From the NCBI RefSeq assembly GCF_014274685.1, contig NZ_CP060393.1:4190615-4254614 (forward strand): a stretch of 64,000 nt of DNA, in the 5' to 3' direction. Source of the stretch: Edaphobacter sp. 4G125. GTDB lineage: Bacteria; Acidobacteriota; Terriglobia; Terriglobales; Acidobacteriaceae. The position numbers and the translations under genes were made by a program. This document shows, piece after piece, positions 1-9,528 of this stretch. The notes under the pieces were generated by a model, which did no database searches, had not been told where the DNA came from, and was given only the letters and a program-made list of their open reading frames with translations. The first letter of the stretch is position 1. Each line of letters begins with the position of its first letter.

Positions 1-195
1 CTCGGTGATCAGCATGCGGCTGTCCGGTAGAAAGGCGATGCGCCACGGCAGATTAAGCGTGGTCACTTGAACCATGTTGAAGGGTAGGGTGGCCTCTGGC
101 TTCTGCTCGCCTGCATTGATCGGTGCGTTGCCCTGTGCATTGGCCTGGGTCGCTGCAAGGGCCACAAATAGCCCCACGATGGCTAACTGTCTCAT
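1..195 (-). CDS. PQQ-type sugar (glucose/sorbosone) dehydrogenase, N-terminal part
   Basis: Reading the minus strand from the ATG at 193-195 gives 65 residues that run off the left edge. They start with a clear signal peptide (MRQLAIVGLF followed by an Ala-rich stretch ending ANA-Q), so the protein is exported. The visible mature part ends NLPWRIAFLPDSRMLITE, which matches the first beta-propeller strand of soluble aldose / glucose-sorbosone dehydrogenases (family pattern PW.iaFLPDGr.LvTE). The family oxidises aldoses in the periplasm with PQQ. Most of the protein lies outside the window, so the catalytic His and Arg cannot be checked. It follows purF on the same strand after a 66-base gap. 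Confidence 0.72.
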   Translation of the reverse strand, partial: MRQLAIVGLFVALAATQANAQGNAPINAGEQKPEATLPFNMVQVTTLNLPWRIAFLPDSRMLITE

Positions 196-261
196 CTCGT
201 CTCACTTTCAGTCGCTGAAAATTCAGTACCTGAAATGCTATTACACGATGTGTATTACAGG

Positions 262-1767
262 CTAAACAGTAGCGGTTGCCGGCAAAATCTCGTTTACATC
301 CACCCATGCCGTCGGATAGTCGCCGGTATAACAGGCGGTGCAAAAATCCCCGGGCGAAAGACCGTCGACCGGTTCTCCCTCGGTACAAGAGTGAGTCAAT
401 CCTACGAGCGAGAGATACGCCAACGAGTCGGCCTCAATAAACTTACAGATCTCGTCGATGGAGTAGTTCGCGGCGATCAGGTCTTTCTTGCTTGGCGTGT
501 CAACACCATAGAAGCAGGGCGAGATTGTCGGCGGACACGAGATGCGCATGTGCACCTCTTTGGCTCCCGCGGCACGAACCATGCGGACGATCTTGCGCGA
601 GGTCGTGCCACGAATGATGGAGTCGTCGATCAGAATCACGCGCTTGCCTTCGAGCAGCGATCGAACCGGATTCAGCTTCATGCGCACACCGAAGTCGCGC
701 ACACGCTGCTCAGGAGCGATGAAGGTGCGACCCACATAGTGATTACGGATGAGGCCAAAGTTGAACGGAATGCCGGATTCAGCAGCATAACCAAGCGCAG
801 CGGTCACACCGGAGTCCGGTACTGGAACCACGAGGTCGGCGGGCACGCCGGACTCACGCGCAAGCTGGCGGCCCATCTCTTCGCGGCTCTTCTGTACCCA
901 ACGGCCGAAGATACGCGAATCGGGACGCGCAAAGTAAACGTGTTCGAAGATGCAGCTCGCCTTGGGCACGGCCGTCTTGGCGAAGTGGCGCGAGGTCACA
1001 CCGTCTTCTGAAACCATGACCAGCTCGCCGGGCTCGACGTCGCGCTCGTATTTGGCATGAAGAAGATCGAACGCGCAGGTCTCGGAGGCAAAGACGAAGG
1101 TGTCAGGTGCGCCATTTTCGCCCTTGATGCGGCCCATGGAGAGTGGGCGCAGACCATGCGGGTCGCGCGCAGCAAAGATGCGATTGCGCGTCATCATCAC
1201 GATGGAGAAGGCGCCTTCAACCTGCGAGAGAGAGTCGGCGATGCAGTCGACCAGCGTGGATGCCTTCGAGTGTGCGATGAGCTGGATGATGATCTCGGAG
1301 TCCGATGTCGTCTGGAAGACCGCACCATCGCGTTCCAGCCGCTCCTTGGAATTGCCGAGATTGACGAGGTTGCCGTTGTGCGCAATCGCGATCAGGCCGC
1401 GAGTGCTCTCGACCGAGATGGGCTGCGCGTTCAGCAGCGCGGAGTCACCAGTTGTCGAGTAACGCGTATGGCCGATGGCCATGTGGCCGGGAAGCTTTGC
1501 CAGCACGGGGTCGGTAAAGATCTCCGAGACCAGCCCCATTCCCTTGATGTCGTTGACGTTCTGGCCATCGGCAGAGGCAATGCCTCCGGACTCCTGTCCA
1601 CGATGCTGCAACGAGTACAGGCCCCAGTAGGTCATCCGTGCTGCATCGGGATGGTTGTAGACCGCCATGATGCCGCACTCTTCGCGGAGTTTGTCGAACG
1701 GGGTCTCGTCGTCCTGCATCTCGTCCATCATCACGTCGTTCTCGAAAGTGGTGAGTTTGCTGTTCAT
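262..1767 (-). CDS. purF: Amidophosphoribosyltransferase
   Basis: PurF catalyses the first committed step of purine synthesis: PRPP plus glutamine gives phosphoribosylamine. The 501-residue product has a propeptide of about 30 residues ending EE before the catalytic Cys31 (CGIMAVY), so it should be processed to expose the N-terminal nucleophile. The PRPP-binding loop [14 protein letters not shown] lies at about 377-390. Cys272, Cys418, Cys476 and Cys479 fall where the Bacillus-type enzyme binds its 4Fe-4S cluster, so this is the iron-sulfur form. The ATG overlaps the purL stop codon (ATGA), which implies translational coupling. Confidence 0.97.
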   Translation of the reverse strand: MNSKLTTFENDVMMDEMQDDETPFDKLREECGIMAVYNHPDAARMTYWGLYSLQHRGQESGGIASADGQNVNDIKGMGLVSEIFTDPVLAKLPGHMAIGHTRYSTTGDSALLNAQPISVESTRGLIAIAHNGNLVNLGNSKERLERDGAVFQTTSDSEIIIQLIAHSKASTLVDCIADSLSQVEGAFSIVMMTRNRIFAARDPHGLRPLSMGRIKGENGAPDTFVFASETCAFDLLHAKYERDVEPGELVMVSEDGVTSRHFAKTAVPKASCIFEHVYFARPDSRIFGRWVQKSREEMGRQLARESGVPADLVVPVPDSGVTAALGYAAESGIPFNFGLIRNHYVGRTFIAPEQRVRDFGVRMKLNPVRSLLEGKRVILIDDSIIRGTTSRKIVRMVRAAGAKEVHMRISCPPTISPCFYGVDTPSKKDLIAANYSIDEICKFIEADSLAYLSLVGLTHSCTEGEPVDGLSPGDFCTACYTGDYPTAWVDVNEILPATATV

Positions 1768-4175
1768 GCTGTCACCAGCTCGTCTGCAATTTGGGATTCA
1801 AGAGCACCGGACCACGCCGCTTTTAACTCGGCAATCGATGTATCGATCAGCATCTTGCCATTGATTTCTACTGTGTACTTGCCACTGGTAACCTCCCCGA
1901 TGGGGAAGGCCCACACTCTTCCAACGTCCTTCAATACAGTTTGAATCTCATCGAGATTTGCAGGATCAACCGTCGCGATCACCGAAGAACCTACTTCACT
2001 GAAGAGACGCTCTGTCAGCAGAAAAGAATCGTCTGATTCCATCTTCATCACAATCTTCACACCAAGATTGCGCGGGAACCCGCCCTTGGCAAATGCGGTT
2101 GCACAGCCGCCATCGGAGAGATCGCCTGCCGATTTGAGAAGACCTTTATCAGCGAGAGCAATGAGTGCTTTCTGCAAAGCAACTTCTTCCTCGAGGTGAA
2201 GCACAGGAGGAGCGCCCCATAGCTCACCAAGCACGGTCTTTGCGAAGTCCGTTGCTCCCATGTCCTGCTTAGCGTTGCGATCTTTGCCGGTAAGAGCTGA
2301 AAGAAAGAGAACCGTGTCGCCTGCTTTCCGGAAGTTTGCGGGTACGGCCTTGGTCACATCATCAATAATGCCGACGATCCCAACCACCGGCGTCGGATAG
2401 ATTCCCACGCCTTTGGTCTCGTTGTAGAGAGAGACGTTGCCGCCGGTGATCGGCGTTCCCAGCGCCTTGCAGGCCTCGGACATGCCGTCGATGGCATTCG
2501 AGAGCTGCGCCATGATCTCCGGCTTTTCAGGGTTGCCGAAGTTCAGGCAGTTCGTGGCGGAAACAGGTGTTGCGCCGGTGCAGGCGACCTTGCGGGCAGC
2601 CTCGGCTACGGCGTGCATCGCGCCCAGCTTGGGATCGAGGTAGGCCCAGCGACCATTGCCCGCGAGTGCCATCGCGAGTCCGCGCTCGCGCAGAGCATGC
2701 GCCTGCTCGCGGTCGTCCATCGGAGAGAGCGATGTACCTTTGGTGCCAGTGCCCTTGATGCGCATGACGCCGGCCTCGCCGCCGGGGCCCTGCACGGTGT
2801 TGGTCTGGACCATCGAGTCGTACTGCTCGTAGACCCAGCGTTTGTCGCAGATGTTCGCCGAGGCCAACAGCTTCTTGAGGTCGGCGGTGTAATCGCGTGG
2901 TTTCTTCAACTCTTCGAGCACATGTGCTGGAGGATCCTTCGGCACAGGAGGATTCCACGTACCGACAGGCCGGTGGTAGACCGGAGCATCGTCCGTCAGC
3001 GAGACGTTCGGGATGTCGGCCATCAGCACGCCACCCTGCGTGATGCGCATCTTCGGCTCCGCGGTGACCTCGCCCACGATGGAGGCATCGAGGCCCCACT
3101 TGGAGAAGACATCGAGGACTTCGACGGCTCGATTTTTGTCGGCAACCAGAAGCATGCGCTCCTGCGACTCCGACAGCATGATCTCGTAGCTGGTCATGCC
3201 GGTTTCGCGCTGCGGGACTCTATCTAATTCAACAGTCAGGCCGAGTCCGCCACGAGCGCCCATCTCGCAGGTGGAGCAGGTGAGGCCAGCCGCGCCCATG
3301 TCCTGAATGCCGAGTACGGCGCCGGTGGCCATGGCCTCGATGCAGGCCTCGAGCAGCAGCTTCTCCATGAAAGGATCGCCCATCTGCACGTTGGGGCGTT
3401 TCTGCTCGGAGCCCTCAGTGAACTCTTCGCTGGCCATGGTCGCGCCGTGGATACCGTCGCGGCCCGTCTTGGCTCCCACGTAGATCACGGGATTACCGAC
3501 GCCGACCGCCTTGGCATAGAAGATCTCGTCCTTCTTCACCAATCCAAGCGCGAAGGCGTTGACCAAAGGATTACCGGAGTAGCACGGCTCGAAGCGGGTT
3601 TCGCCGCCGAGGTTAGGCACGCCGAAGCAGTTGCCGTAACCCGCGATACCATGTACGACACCAGTGACCACCTGATGGTTCTTCACCCGGAGCGCCTCGT
3701 CAGGCTCGGTCTCGTCGAGAGGGCCGAAGCGGAGTGAATCCATGACGGCCAACGGACGGGCGTTCATGGTGAAGATGTCGCGCAGAATTCCGCCCACACC
3801 CGTCGCCGCGCCCTGGTAGGGCTCGATGTAGCTGGGATGATTATGCGACTCGATCTTGAAGGCGCAGGCCCATCCGTCGCCCACGTCGATGATTCCGGCG
3901 TTCTCTCCGGGCCCCTGCACCACAGAACCAGGGCCGGAGGTGCGGTCACCCTTCGTCGGAAGTCTTTTCAAATGAACGCGGGAGGACTTGTACGAGCAGT
4001 GCTCGGACCACATGACCGAAAAAATCCCCAGCTCGGTCAGGCTGGGGGTACGGCCAAGGGCCGCTTCGATCCGTTTGTACTCATCGGGAGTAATACTATG
4101 CTGCTTCAACAGCTCCGGGGTGATCGTCGCTGGGGAAGGTACCGTCAGGGGCTGTTCTGCTTGCAGATGGGCCAT
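1764..4175 (-). CDS. purL: Phosphoribosylformylglycinamidine synthase, large subunit PurL
   Basis: PurL performs the ATP-dependent amidation of FGAR to FGAM. At 803 residues it is the short type, which works with separate PurS and PurQ subunits rather than as the 1,300-residue fused enzyme. [14 protein letters not shown] near residues 54-67 is the conserved N-terminal catalytic segment, and the Gly/Asp-rich nucleotide-binding segments of AIR synthase-type domains appear twice. It overlaps purF by four bases and follows dut after a 72-base gap. Neither purS nor purQ is in the window, so they must be encoded elsewhere. Confidence 0.97.
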   Translation of the reverse strand: MAHLQAEQPLTVPSPATITPELLKQHSITPDEYKRIEAALGRTPSLTELGIFSVMWSEHCSYKSSRVHLKRLPTKGDRTSGPGSVVQGPGENAGIIDVGDGWACAFKIESHNHPSYIEPYQGAATGVGGILRDIFTMNARPLAVMDSLRFGPLDETEPDEALRVKNHQVVTGVVHGIAGYGNCFGVPNLGGETRFEPCYSGNPLVNAFALGLVKKDEIFYAKAVGVGNPVIYVGAKTGRDGIHGATMASEEFTEGSEQKRPNVQMGDPFMEKLLLEACIEAMATGAVLGIQDMGAAGLTCSTCEMGARGGLGLTVELDRVPQRETGMTSYEIMLSESQERMLLVADKNRAVEVLDVFSKWGLDASIVGEVTAEPKMRITQGGVLMADIPNVSLTDDAPVYHRPVGTWNPPVPKDPPAHVLEELKKPRDYTADLKKLLASANICDKRWVYEQYDSMVQTNTVQGPGGEAGVMRIKGTGTKGTSLSPMDDREQAHALRERGLAMALAGNGRWAYLDPKLGAMHAVAEAARKVACTGATPVSATNCLNFGNPEKPEIMAQLSNAIDGMSEACKALGTPITGGNVSLYNETKGVGIYPTPVVGIVGIIDDVTKAVPANFRKAGDTVLFLSALTGKDRNAKQDMGATDFAKTVLGELWGAPPVLHLEEEVALQKALIALADKGLLKSAGDLSDGGCATAFAKGGFPRNLGVKIVMKMESDDSFLLTERLFSEVGSSVIATVDPANLDEIQTVLKDVGRVWAFPIGEVTSGKYTVEINGKMLIDTSIAELKAAWSGALESQIADELVTA

Positions 4176-4247
4176 GGCTCGCTACGTTAATTGTACGTGA
4201 CTTCTCAAGAGCGAGTGCTCAGGCACCGGGGCATGCTTTTTGTTGCC

Positions 4248-4688
4248 TTACCGCACCCCAGTGCTGCCAAAACCTCCGGCTCCTCGCGCGGCCTCGCCTA
4301 GCTCTTCCACCTCGGTAAATGAAGCCTGAATGCGCTGGACGATGCGAAGCTGCGCGATGCGGTCGCCCGATTTCACCTCTACAGCCGCCGCGCCCAAGTT
4401 GGTCACAACAATGCGAATCTCGCCACGGTATCCCGGATCAATCACTCCGGCCAGTGTCGTAACTCCCTTTAGCGCGAGACCGGAGCGGTCCTCAACCAGC
4501 GCACCGTGAGTAGAAGGGAACTCCATCGCCACGCCGGTCGGAATCGCAACCGTCGACCCTGATTCAAGAATGATGCCTTCAGCGGCATAGAGGTCCGCAG
4601 CCAGATCGCCATACTCCCCTACATGCGCATAGCGCGGAAGACGCGCCTCCGGAACCAGCTTTTTCACACCAATCCTTACTTCGCTCAA
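4248..4688 (-). CDS. dut: Deoxyuridine 5'-triphosphate nucleotidohydrolase
   Basis: dUTPase hydrolyses dUTP to dUMP and pyrophosphate, keeping uracil out of DNA and supplying dTMP synthesis. All five trimeric-dUTPase motifs are present in 146 residues: AADLYA, the EDRSGLALKG segment, the VIDPGYRGEI segment, GDRIAQL, and the C-terminal RGAGGFGSTG arm. The start codon is TTG (minus strand, 4686-4688), supported by a strong upstream Shine-Dalgarno (GAGAGGAGA) at normal spacing and no better ATG. It is the first gene of the minus-strand dut-purL-purF run and is divergent from the membrane protein at 4727. Confidence 0.96.
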   Translation of the reverse strand: MSEVRIGVKKLVPEARLPRYAHVGEYGDLAADLYAAEGIILESGSTVAIPTGVAMEFPSTHGALVEDRSGLALKGVTTLAGVIDPGYRGEIRIVVTNLGAAAVEVKSGDRIAQLRIVQRIQASFTEVEELGEAARGAGGFGSTGVR

Positions 4689-4726
4689 AAACTTTCTCCT
4701 CTCTCGATCGGGAAACCTCTTCCATC

Positions 4727-6139
4727 ATGGCAGAACTGCTATCCCTTATCGATAAAATCAAAGATGTGAAGCTCGATCGGTTGTGGAAATGGATGAAAGG
4801 CGACGACCTCGGGGGGAGTCGCGCACGTCTACCATGGCGTCTATTCTGGACTGGCCTGATCGTGCGCCTTCTGTATATCGTTCTGGCTCATTCCTATCAC
4901 TTTCGCGCGCTCAACGACCATTTCCAATATGGTTGGGAAGCGGGCCGCATCGCCCGAGCGCTGGCCACTGGTTACGGCTACGCCGATCCATTCTCCGGAC
5001 ACACTGGTCCGACAGCCTGGCTGACTCCAATCTACCCCTTGATCATGGCTGGGGCTTTTAAGCTGTTTGGCGTCTATACGCCTTTATCAGCATTCGCTAT
5101 TCTGGCCGTCAATAGCATCTTTTCTGCAGCCACTGCACCAGCTGTCTATGAAATTGCCTGGCGTTGTTACGATGCGCAGGGCTTCGGACGACGGGTAGCG
5201 CTCTGGTCTGGCTGGATATGGGCTCTATACCCTGCAGCGCTGCAGTACGCCGTCCGCTGGCTCTGGGAGATGTCGATCACCGCCTGCGTTTTCGCCTGGA
5301 TTCTGGTGATCGCGCTGCGCTTTCGCAGAATCGGCGACACATCCTCGACACCTGAGCACAACGCGGTGTGTCTGTGGAGCTTCTTCGGTGTGCTGTGGGC
5401 GGCGGTTGCACTCTCCAATCCTTCGCTATTATTGACGCTTCCAGTCACAGCAATTTGGATGTTAATGGGTTCACAGAATGGTGTGGAGATACGCAAAAAT
5501 CTCACTCGCGCCGGACTCGCTGCAATCCTGTTTCTCTGTTGCACAGCACCATGGGTTTACCGGAATTGGCGCGTCTTTCAAGCTTTCATCCCCACACGCG
5601 GCAACTTCGGCGCAGAACTTTGCCAATCCGTCTTGCCCTCCAACGGCGGCTTTCCCTGGGGTGGAACGATTCCTCCAACAACCGCATCGCCGGAATTTCA
5701 ACGTTACCGTAGCATCGGCGAAGTCGCTTACGTGCGCGAACAGGGAGCCAAGGCAAACGTGATCATCGCCACGGACCGGAGTCGTATTGTGGGATACGCC
5801 TTCAAACGCATCTACTTCTTCTGGTTCGGGGTTCCCAAGCCAGCCGAGCAAGGCATCCTGGTGGAAGCCACCCGGCGACTCAACTATTGCTTTATCACGA
5901 TGGCTGCACTGATGGGACTCGCTCTCTCTCTGCATCGCAAAGTACCCGCAGCAGGACTCTTTGCCAGCATCTTTCTCGTCATGCCTCTCCCCTATTACAT
6001 GCTCACGGTACAGGCACGTTTCCGCCATCCTCTGGAACCCGTTATGACAGTCTTGATCGTCTTTCTTTTTCAGTCCGCCGTCATAAAGCGCACTCGAGAC
6101 ACGTCCAAGAAAAGAGTCTCCGCAGGTGCGGCTCGATGA
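4727..6139 (+). CDS. ArnT/GT39-like membrane glycosyltransferase family protein
   Basis: A 470-residue polytopic membrane protein. The first predicted helix begins around residue 38 (WTGLIVRLLYIVLAHS), followed by a periplasmic loop with the acidic NDHFQYGWEAGRIA segment and the YGYADPFSG, GPTAWLTPIYP signature of GT39/ArnT-like and PMT-like glycosyltransferases. About eight further hydrophobic segments follow. Such enzymes move sugars from polyprenyl phosphate onto lipids or proteins outside the cytoplasm. It overlaps the following epimerase gene by ATGA (6136-6139), so the pair is probably co-translated and may act in one surface-glycan pathway. The substrate cannot be deduced. The upstream ribosome site is weak, so a start a few codons downstream is possible. 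Confidence 0.8.
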   Translation: MAELLSLIDKIKDVKLDRLWKWMKGDDLGGSRARLPWRLFWTGLIVRLLYIVLAHSYHFRALNDHFQYGWEAGRIARALATGYGYADPFSGHTGPTAWLTPIYPLIMAGAFKLFGVYTPLSAFAILAVNSIFSAATAPAVYEIAWRCYDAQGFGRRVALWSGWIWALYPAALQYAVRWLWEMSITACVFAWILVIALRFRRIGDTSSTPEHNAVCLWSFFGVLWAAVALSNPSLLLTLPVTAIWMLMGSQNGVEIRKNLTRAGLAAILFLCCTAPWVYRNWRVFQAFIPTRGNFGAELCQSVLPSNGGFPWGGTIPPTTASPEFQRYRSIGEVAYVREQGAKANVIIATDRSRIVGYAFKRIYFFWFGVPKPAEQGILVEATRRLNYCFITMAALMGLALSLHRKVPAAGLFASIFLVMPLPYYMLTVQARFRHPLEPVMTVLIVFLFQSAVIKRTRDTSKKRVSAGAAR

Positions 6140-7182
6140 AACAGAACCAAAATATCCTTGTTACCGGCGGTTCCGGCTTCTTTGGTGGAGTCCTCAAACG
6201 CCGCCTCCTTTCAGAAGGTTATGCCGTTACGAACATCGATCTCGTTGCCGACACGGATACACACCCGGCGCTGACCAGCATCCGGGGCGATATTCGCGAT
6301 GCGGCTCTGCTTGACTCTATTTTCGCGAAAGGCGACTTTCGTGCCGTCCTGCACTGCGCTGCGCTGTTGGCCCACGATACCGTTGACGACAACGACCTGT
6401 GGACTTCAAACGTCGATGGCACACGCAATATTGCCGAAGCGTGCCGGACTCACGGCGTACGGCAGCTCGTCTTTACCTCAACCAACTGCCTGTGGGCCTC
6501 GAACCTGGGCCATGAGGTGCGCGAGGACGAGCCGCCGAATCCGGTCGAGTTGTACGGGCGCTCGAAGCTTGCTGCCGAACAAGCCTTAAAGCCTTACGAG
6601 ACAGAACTGAACATCATCACCATCCGCTGCCCGACCATCATCGATTCAGGCCGCCTCGGCCTACTCGCAATCCTCTTCGAGTTCATTGACGACGGCAAGA
6701 AGGTATGGGTGGTCGGCACAGGCGGCAATCGCTACCAGTTCATCTATGCTCAGGACCTGGCCACAGCCTGCATCCAGGCGATGGCCTACCCGCACTCGGA
6801 CCTCTTCCATATTGGCTCGGAAAATGTCTGTTCCCTGCGCGAGGTTTACGAGGCGGTCATCCGTGACGCCGGCACCAAGGCTCGCGTGGCACAGTTGCCG
6901 AAGGCTCCGACAATCGCAGCAATGAAGCTCGCGCACAAGCTTGGCGTCTCCCCCCTGGGCCCATACCACTACCGCATGATTGCAGAGGACTTCATCTTTG
7001 ACACAACACGCATTCGCGAAAGGCTCGGCTGGCGCCCCACAGTGACCAACCAGCAGATGATGATCGAAGCCTACCGTTACTACTCCTCGCAGCGGCGGCA
7101 GATTCACTCGCGCAAAGAGGTCTCGGCACACTCAAAGCCTGCGGAGATGGGCGTGATCCGGCTGCTGAAATGGCTCTCTTAG
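6136..7182 (+). CDS. NAD-dependent epimerase/dehydratase family protein
   Basis: A 348-residue extended short-chain dehydrogenase. The Rossmann motif is GGSGFFGG at the N-terminus after ILVT, and the catalytic YxxxK appears as YGRSK around residue 147, with preceding TSTN (Ser/Thr of the triad). This subgroup commonly interconverts nucleotide sugars. The open frame extends upstream inside the preceding gene, but the ATG at 6136 overlaps that gene's stop (ATGA) and places the Rossmann motif at the usual distance from the N-terminus, so it was chosen. The substrate is unknown; the overlapping glycosyltransferase suggests a glycan precursor. Confidence 0.88.
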   Translation: MKQNQNILVTGGSGFFGGVLKRRLLSEGYAVTNIDLVADTDTHPALTSIRGDIRDAALLDSIFAKGDFRAVLHCAALLAHDTVDDNDLWTSNVDGTRNIAEACRTHGVRQLVFTSTNCLWASNLGHEVREDEPPNPVELYGRSKLAAEQALKPYETELNIITIRCPTIIDSGRLGLLAILFEFIDDGKKVWVVGTGGNRYQFIYAQDLATACIQAMAYPHSDLFHIGSENVCSLREVYEAVIRDAGTKARVAQLPKAPTIAAMKLAHKLGVSPLGPYHYRMIAEDFIFDTTRIRERLGWRPTVTNQQMMIEAYRYYSSQRRQIHSRKEVSAHSKPAEMGVIRLLKWLS

Positions 7183-7211
7183 CCATAAGATAGATCATGC
7201 CGGCTGGACCA

Positions 7212-7277
7212 TTGACCCAGGTCAAGCTATAGATTCTAAACATGCCGCCCGACATCGAGGGCATCTAGTTGTATACT
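7212..7277 (+). promoter_or_regulatory. Candidate promoters and a small palindrome upstream of cspA
   Basis: Two sigma-70-like arrangements can be read. One is TTGACC (7212-7217), a 17-base spacer and TCTAAA (7235-7240). The other is CCGACA (7249-7254), a 17-base spacer and TATACT (7272-7277), which has the better -10. The first -35 lies inside the perfect palindrome TTGACC-CA-GGTCAA (7212-7225), a possible operator. The downstream start would give cspA a leader of about 115 bases, in keeping with the long leaders typical of cold-shock mRNAs. Confidence 0.4.
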
Positions 7278-7399
7278 AAAGGGGATCGCCGAATACTGGC
7301 GTGGTTCTTGCTTGTTCTGGCTGCACCGCTCTACTCGCAAACCAACACCACATTGAGTTCAGCGGTACATTAAACGACAGCAGTAAAAGGAATAAGCAA

Positions 7400-7600
7400 A
7401 TGGAACAAGGTACAGTAAAGTGGTTCAACGATGCGAAGGGCTTTGGCTTCCTGAGCCGTGAGGGTGGCGAGGACGTTTTCGTCCACTTCTCCGCGATTCA
7501 GTCGAACGGTTTCCGTTCACTTCAGGAAGGCCAGGCAGTTCAGTTCAACGTGGTCAAGGGCCCCAAGGGCTGGCAGGCGGAGAACGTTCAGGTTCTGTAA
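7400..7600 (+). CDS. cspA: Cold-shock domain protein (CspA family)
   Basis: A 66-residue single cold-shock domain (OB fold) that binds single-stranded RNA and DNA. RNP1-like KGFGFLSR and RNP2-like DVFVHFSAI are both present, preceded by the typical [11 protein letters not shown] start. The ATG at 7400 gives the exact family length; the frame upstream is open but non-homologous. It stands alone with its own promoter region and is closed by an intrinsic terminator just downstream, so it is probably monocistronic. Whether it is cold-induced or constitutive cannot be told. Confidence 0.96.
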   Translation: MEQGTVKWFNDAKGFGFLSREGGEDVFVHFSAIQSNGFRSLQEGQAVQFNVVKGPKGWQAENVQVL

Positions 7601-7616
7601 ACATCAGCCTTACCGG

Positions 7617-7647
7617 AAAAGGGCGCGCCGAAGGGCCGCCCTTTTTT
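7617..7647 (+). terminator. Rho-independent terminator of cspA
   Basis: The stem AAAAGGGCG (7617-7625) pairs with CGCCCTTTT, followed by a T run (7642-7647). It lies 17 bases after the cspA stop codon. Confidence 0.85.
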
Positions 7648-7704
7648 CATTCTGGGAGAAATTTCTACACCCCCTATCCATAGCAGAGATTCATGGAGGA
7701 TCTT

Positions 7705-8118
7705 ATGTTTACCGTTCCATCCGGAAAGTACCAGCTAAAATCCCTGCACGAAGAAATTGCTCTTTTTGACCGCAAACTGGCCCATCTTCAAAAATACGAG
7801 GCCTTCGCCACTGAAGCCGAACGCGGCACCGCTGCGGGGAAACTCTCGGCCAAGCGCAACCTTCTGGTCCGAAAAGCCCAGCAGATGATCGATGAAGGCA
7901 TCGAGTTTGACGAGGTGGAACGCCCTAAATCTCTTCGAGAAGAGTCGGACGGCGAAACAACCGGCGAAGCGTCCATCTCTGCCGCGGAGTCGGCAACATG
8001 GTCGGTTGTCGCGCTTCGATCCAGCTCAGAACCATCGCCATATCTCGGGACGTCGCTCGATTCCGAGCACGGGTTGCAGGCTTACAAAAAGAACAAAGCT
8101 AAACGCAAGACCGCATAG
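7705..8118 (+). CDS. Hypothetical protein, 137 residues
   Basis: No family is recognised. The N-terminal two thirds is charged and predicted helical (KSLHEEIALFDRKLAHLQKY, then AERGTAAGKLSAKRNLL), suggestive of a coiled coil. The C-terminal part is Ser/Glu-rich and ends in a basic tail (KKNKAKRKTA). The first in-frame ATG (7693) is contained in the ribosome site itself: GGAGG at 7695-7699 sits five bases before the ATG at 7705, so 7705 is the start. The protein has no signal peptide or membrane segment and is probably cytoplasmic. Confidence 0.65.
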   Translation: MFTVPSGKYQLKSLHEEIALFDRKLAHLQKYEAFATEAERGTAAGKLSAKRNLLVRKAQQMIDEGIEFDEVERPKSLREESDGETTGEASISAAESATWSVVALRSSSEPSPYLGTSLDSEHGLQAYKKNKAKRKTA

Positions 8119-8211
8119 GTATCCCATGCGCAGGAGCAGGGCGGAGTCCACCGGGCTGACAGGCATAGAAGAGTAACTCGAACGCACCAGCGGACCCCTC
8201 TCTGTTTATGC

Positions 8212-9369
8212 TTACACCATCCGACTTTGTCCCGTCTCATCACGATGTTTCTTGAGGTATTGCATGAACGGGGTCCCGCCCGTGCCGACTGCATGCGGGT
8301 TCTTCGGGTCGGTCTGCGCCTGATGGAAGATGTATTTCGCCGCATACTCCAAATGAAGCGAACGAAAGTTCTCGACCGCTTCGGTGCAAGCATTGTAGAT
8401 CGACGTAAGGGATGGCTTGCCGCAGCGTTGTACAAACCCTCTCACTGAAGGTCTGCCTTCGAGCGATTCGATGAAGGCACGATGCTCCGGCGGCATATAG
8501 GCCCGCATCTCCTGCAAATATAGGCTGAGTACATCCTGTTGGTGCGTCACACCGAGCAAAGCGTCGAGCGACGGTACGATCGAGCTTTGTGCCCCGGTTT
8601 CGCCGCGAAACTGTTGCGGACGACCGCCGAAGGCAGCGACACTTTCGTAGATCAGTCCATTAGGGAGATCGGGATGGTTCTTCCAGCCATGAATATATGG
8701 CCGCACGCGGTGATAGTAGATATACGGATCGCAGTGCTCCGGCATCCGCAGCATGGTGGCATGTATCGAGCGTAATGAGGATTCGACTTGGGCGAGAAGT
8801 GCTTCGAGATTCTCCGCTTCTCCTGCTTCGGCGGCGTCAAGACAGGCATGCAATAAGCCCATCGCTGGTGCAGCCTTACGTTCGATCTCAACGTGGATCA
8901 TGATGAACCACTCCTCATCGAGGCCACCCAGAAAGTTCTGGATGAGACCAATGTTGCCGCATTCGATCTCCCGCGATGGGTCGAAGCGGAAGAAGTTGTG
9001 AAGCGCGTAGCTGCTGTAGCTGAGGACGGGGGGCCGCCCCAACTTCTCGGCAACGTCATACCAGGGCACGGCTAAGCGTGCCGGTAGGACTGTTGCAGGC
9101 CGAGTCCCACCCCACACGTAGGCGTGTCCGAGATAACTGAGAAGAACCATGGCTCGTTCCAATTCGCGGCGGTCGTGTATCTCTTCGATTGGGAATGGCG
9201 GCAAGCCTGTGATGGTGCGGTGAATCTGGTCTGAAGCAAGGAGTTTAGGTAACTGACGAGCAACATCCTCCCATGCATCGAAGGGTTTGGGAAGATGAGT
9301 TAGGGGGTCATGAAGGGGAAGAAAACCGCGATTGTGGCTAACTTGGGTTTCGAAGAACAACTGTGGCAT
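8212..9369 (-). CDS. Indoleamine 2,3-dioxygenase family heme protein
   Basis: A 385-residue protein with the hallmarks of the IDO family. These are FRGETGAQSS at about 254-263, which forms the active-site loop, and the C-terminal heme region RSLHLEYAAKYIFHQ, in which His339 is the expected proximal heme ligand. The glycine-rich VGTGGTPFMQYLKKHRDET follows at 361-379. The family opens the indole ring of L-tryptophan to N-formylkynurenine using O2 and ferrous heme. No other kynurenine-pathway gene (formamidase, kynureninase) is in the window, so a stand-alone role or a different indole substrate is possible. It is divergent from the DinB gene. Confidence 0.88.
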   Translation of the reverse strand: MPQLFFETQVSHNRGFLPLHDPLTHLPKPFDAWEDVARQLPKLLASDQIHRTITGLPPFPIEEIHDRRELERAMVLLSYLGHAYVWGGTRPATVLPARLAVPWYDVAEKLGRPPVLSYSSYALHNFFRFDPSREIECGNIGLIQNFLGGLDEEWFIMIHVEIERKAAPAMGLLHACLDAAEAGEAENLEALLAQVESSLRSIHATMLRMPEHCDPYIYYHRVRPYIHGWKNHPDLPNGLIYESVAAFGGRPQQFRGETGAQSSIVPSLDALLGVTHQQDVLSLYLQEMRAYMPPEHRAFIESLEGRPSVRGFVQRCGKPSLTSIYNACTEAVENFRSLHLEYAAKYIFHQAQTDPKNPHAVGTGGTPFMQYLKKHRDETGQSRMV

Positions 9370-9528
9370 TCATAATGTTCCTAGTCCCGCTTGGTGGCCG
9401 GACTGTACCACGAGAAGCATGGTCCGACTCTTGGGTCATTCTGGTGCACAACGATACACGATATTGTTGGCCACCGTGAAGTAATTGCTAGCCACAAAAC
9501 TATCTCATGGACTGAAAAAGGAGAGCCA

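Noticed and set aside
262..1011. Long plus-strand frames over purF
   Set aside because: Shadows of purF, an unambiguous gene on the minus strand.
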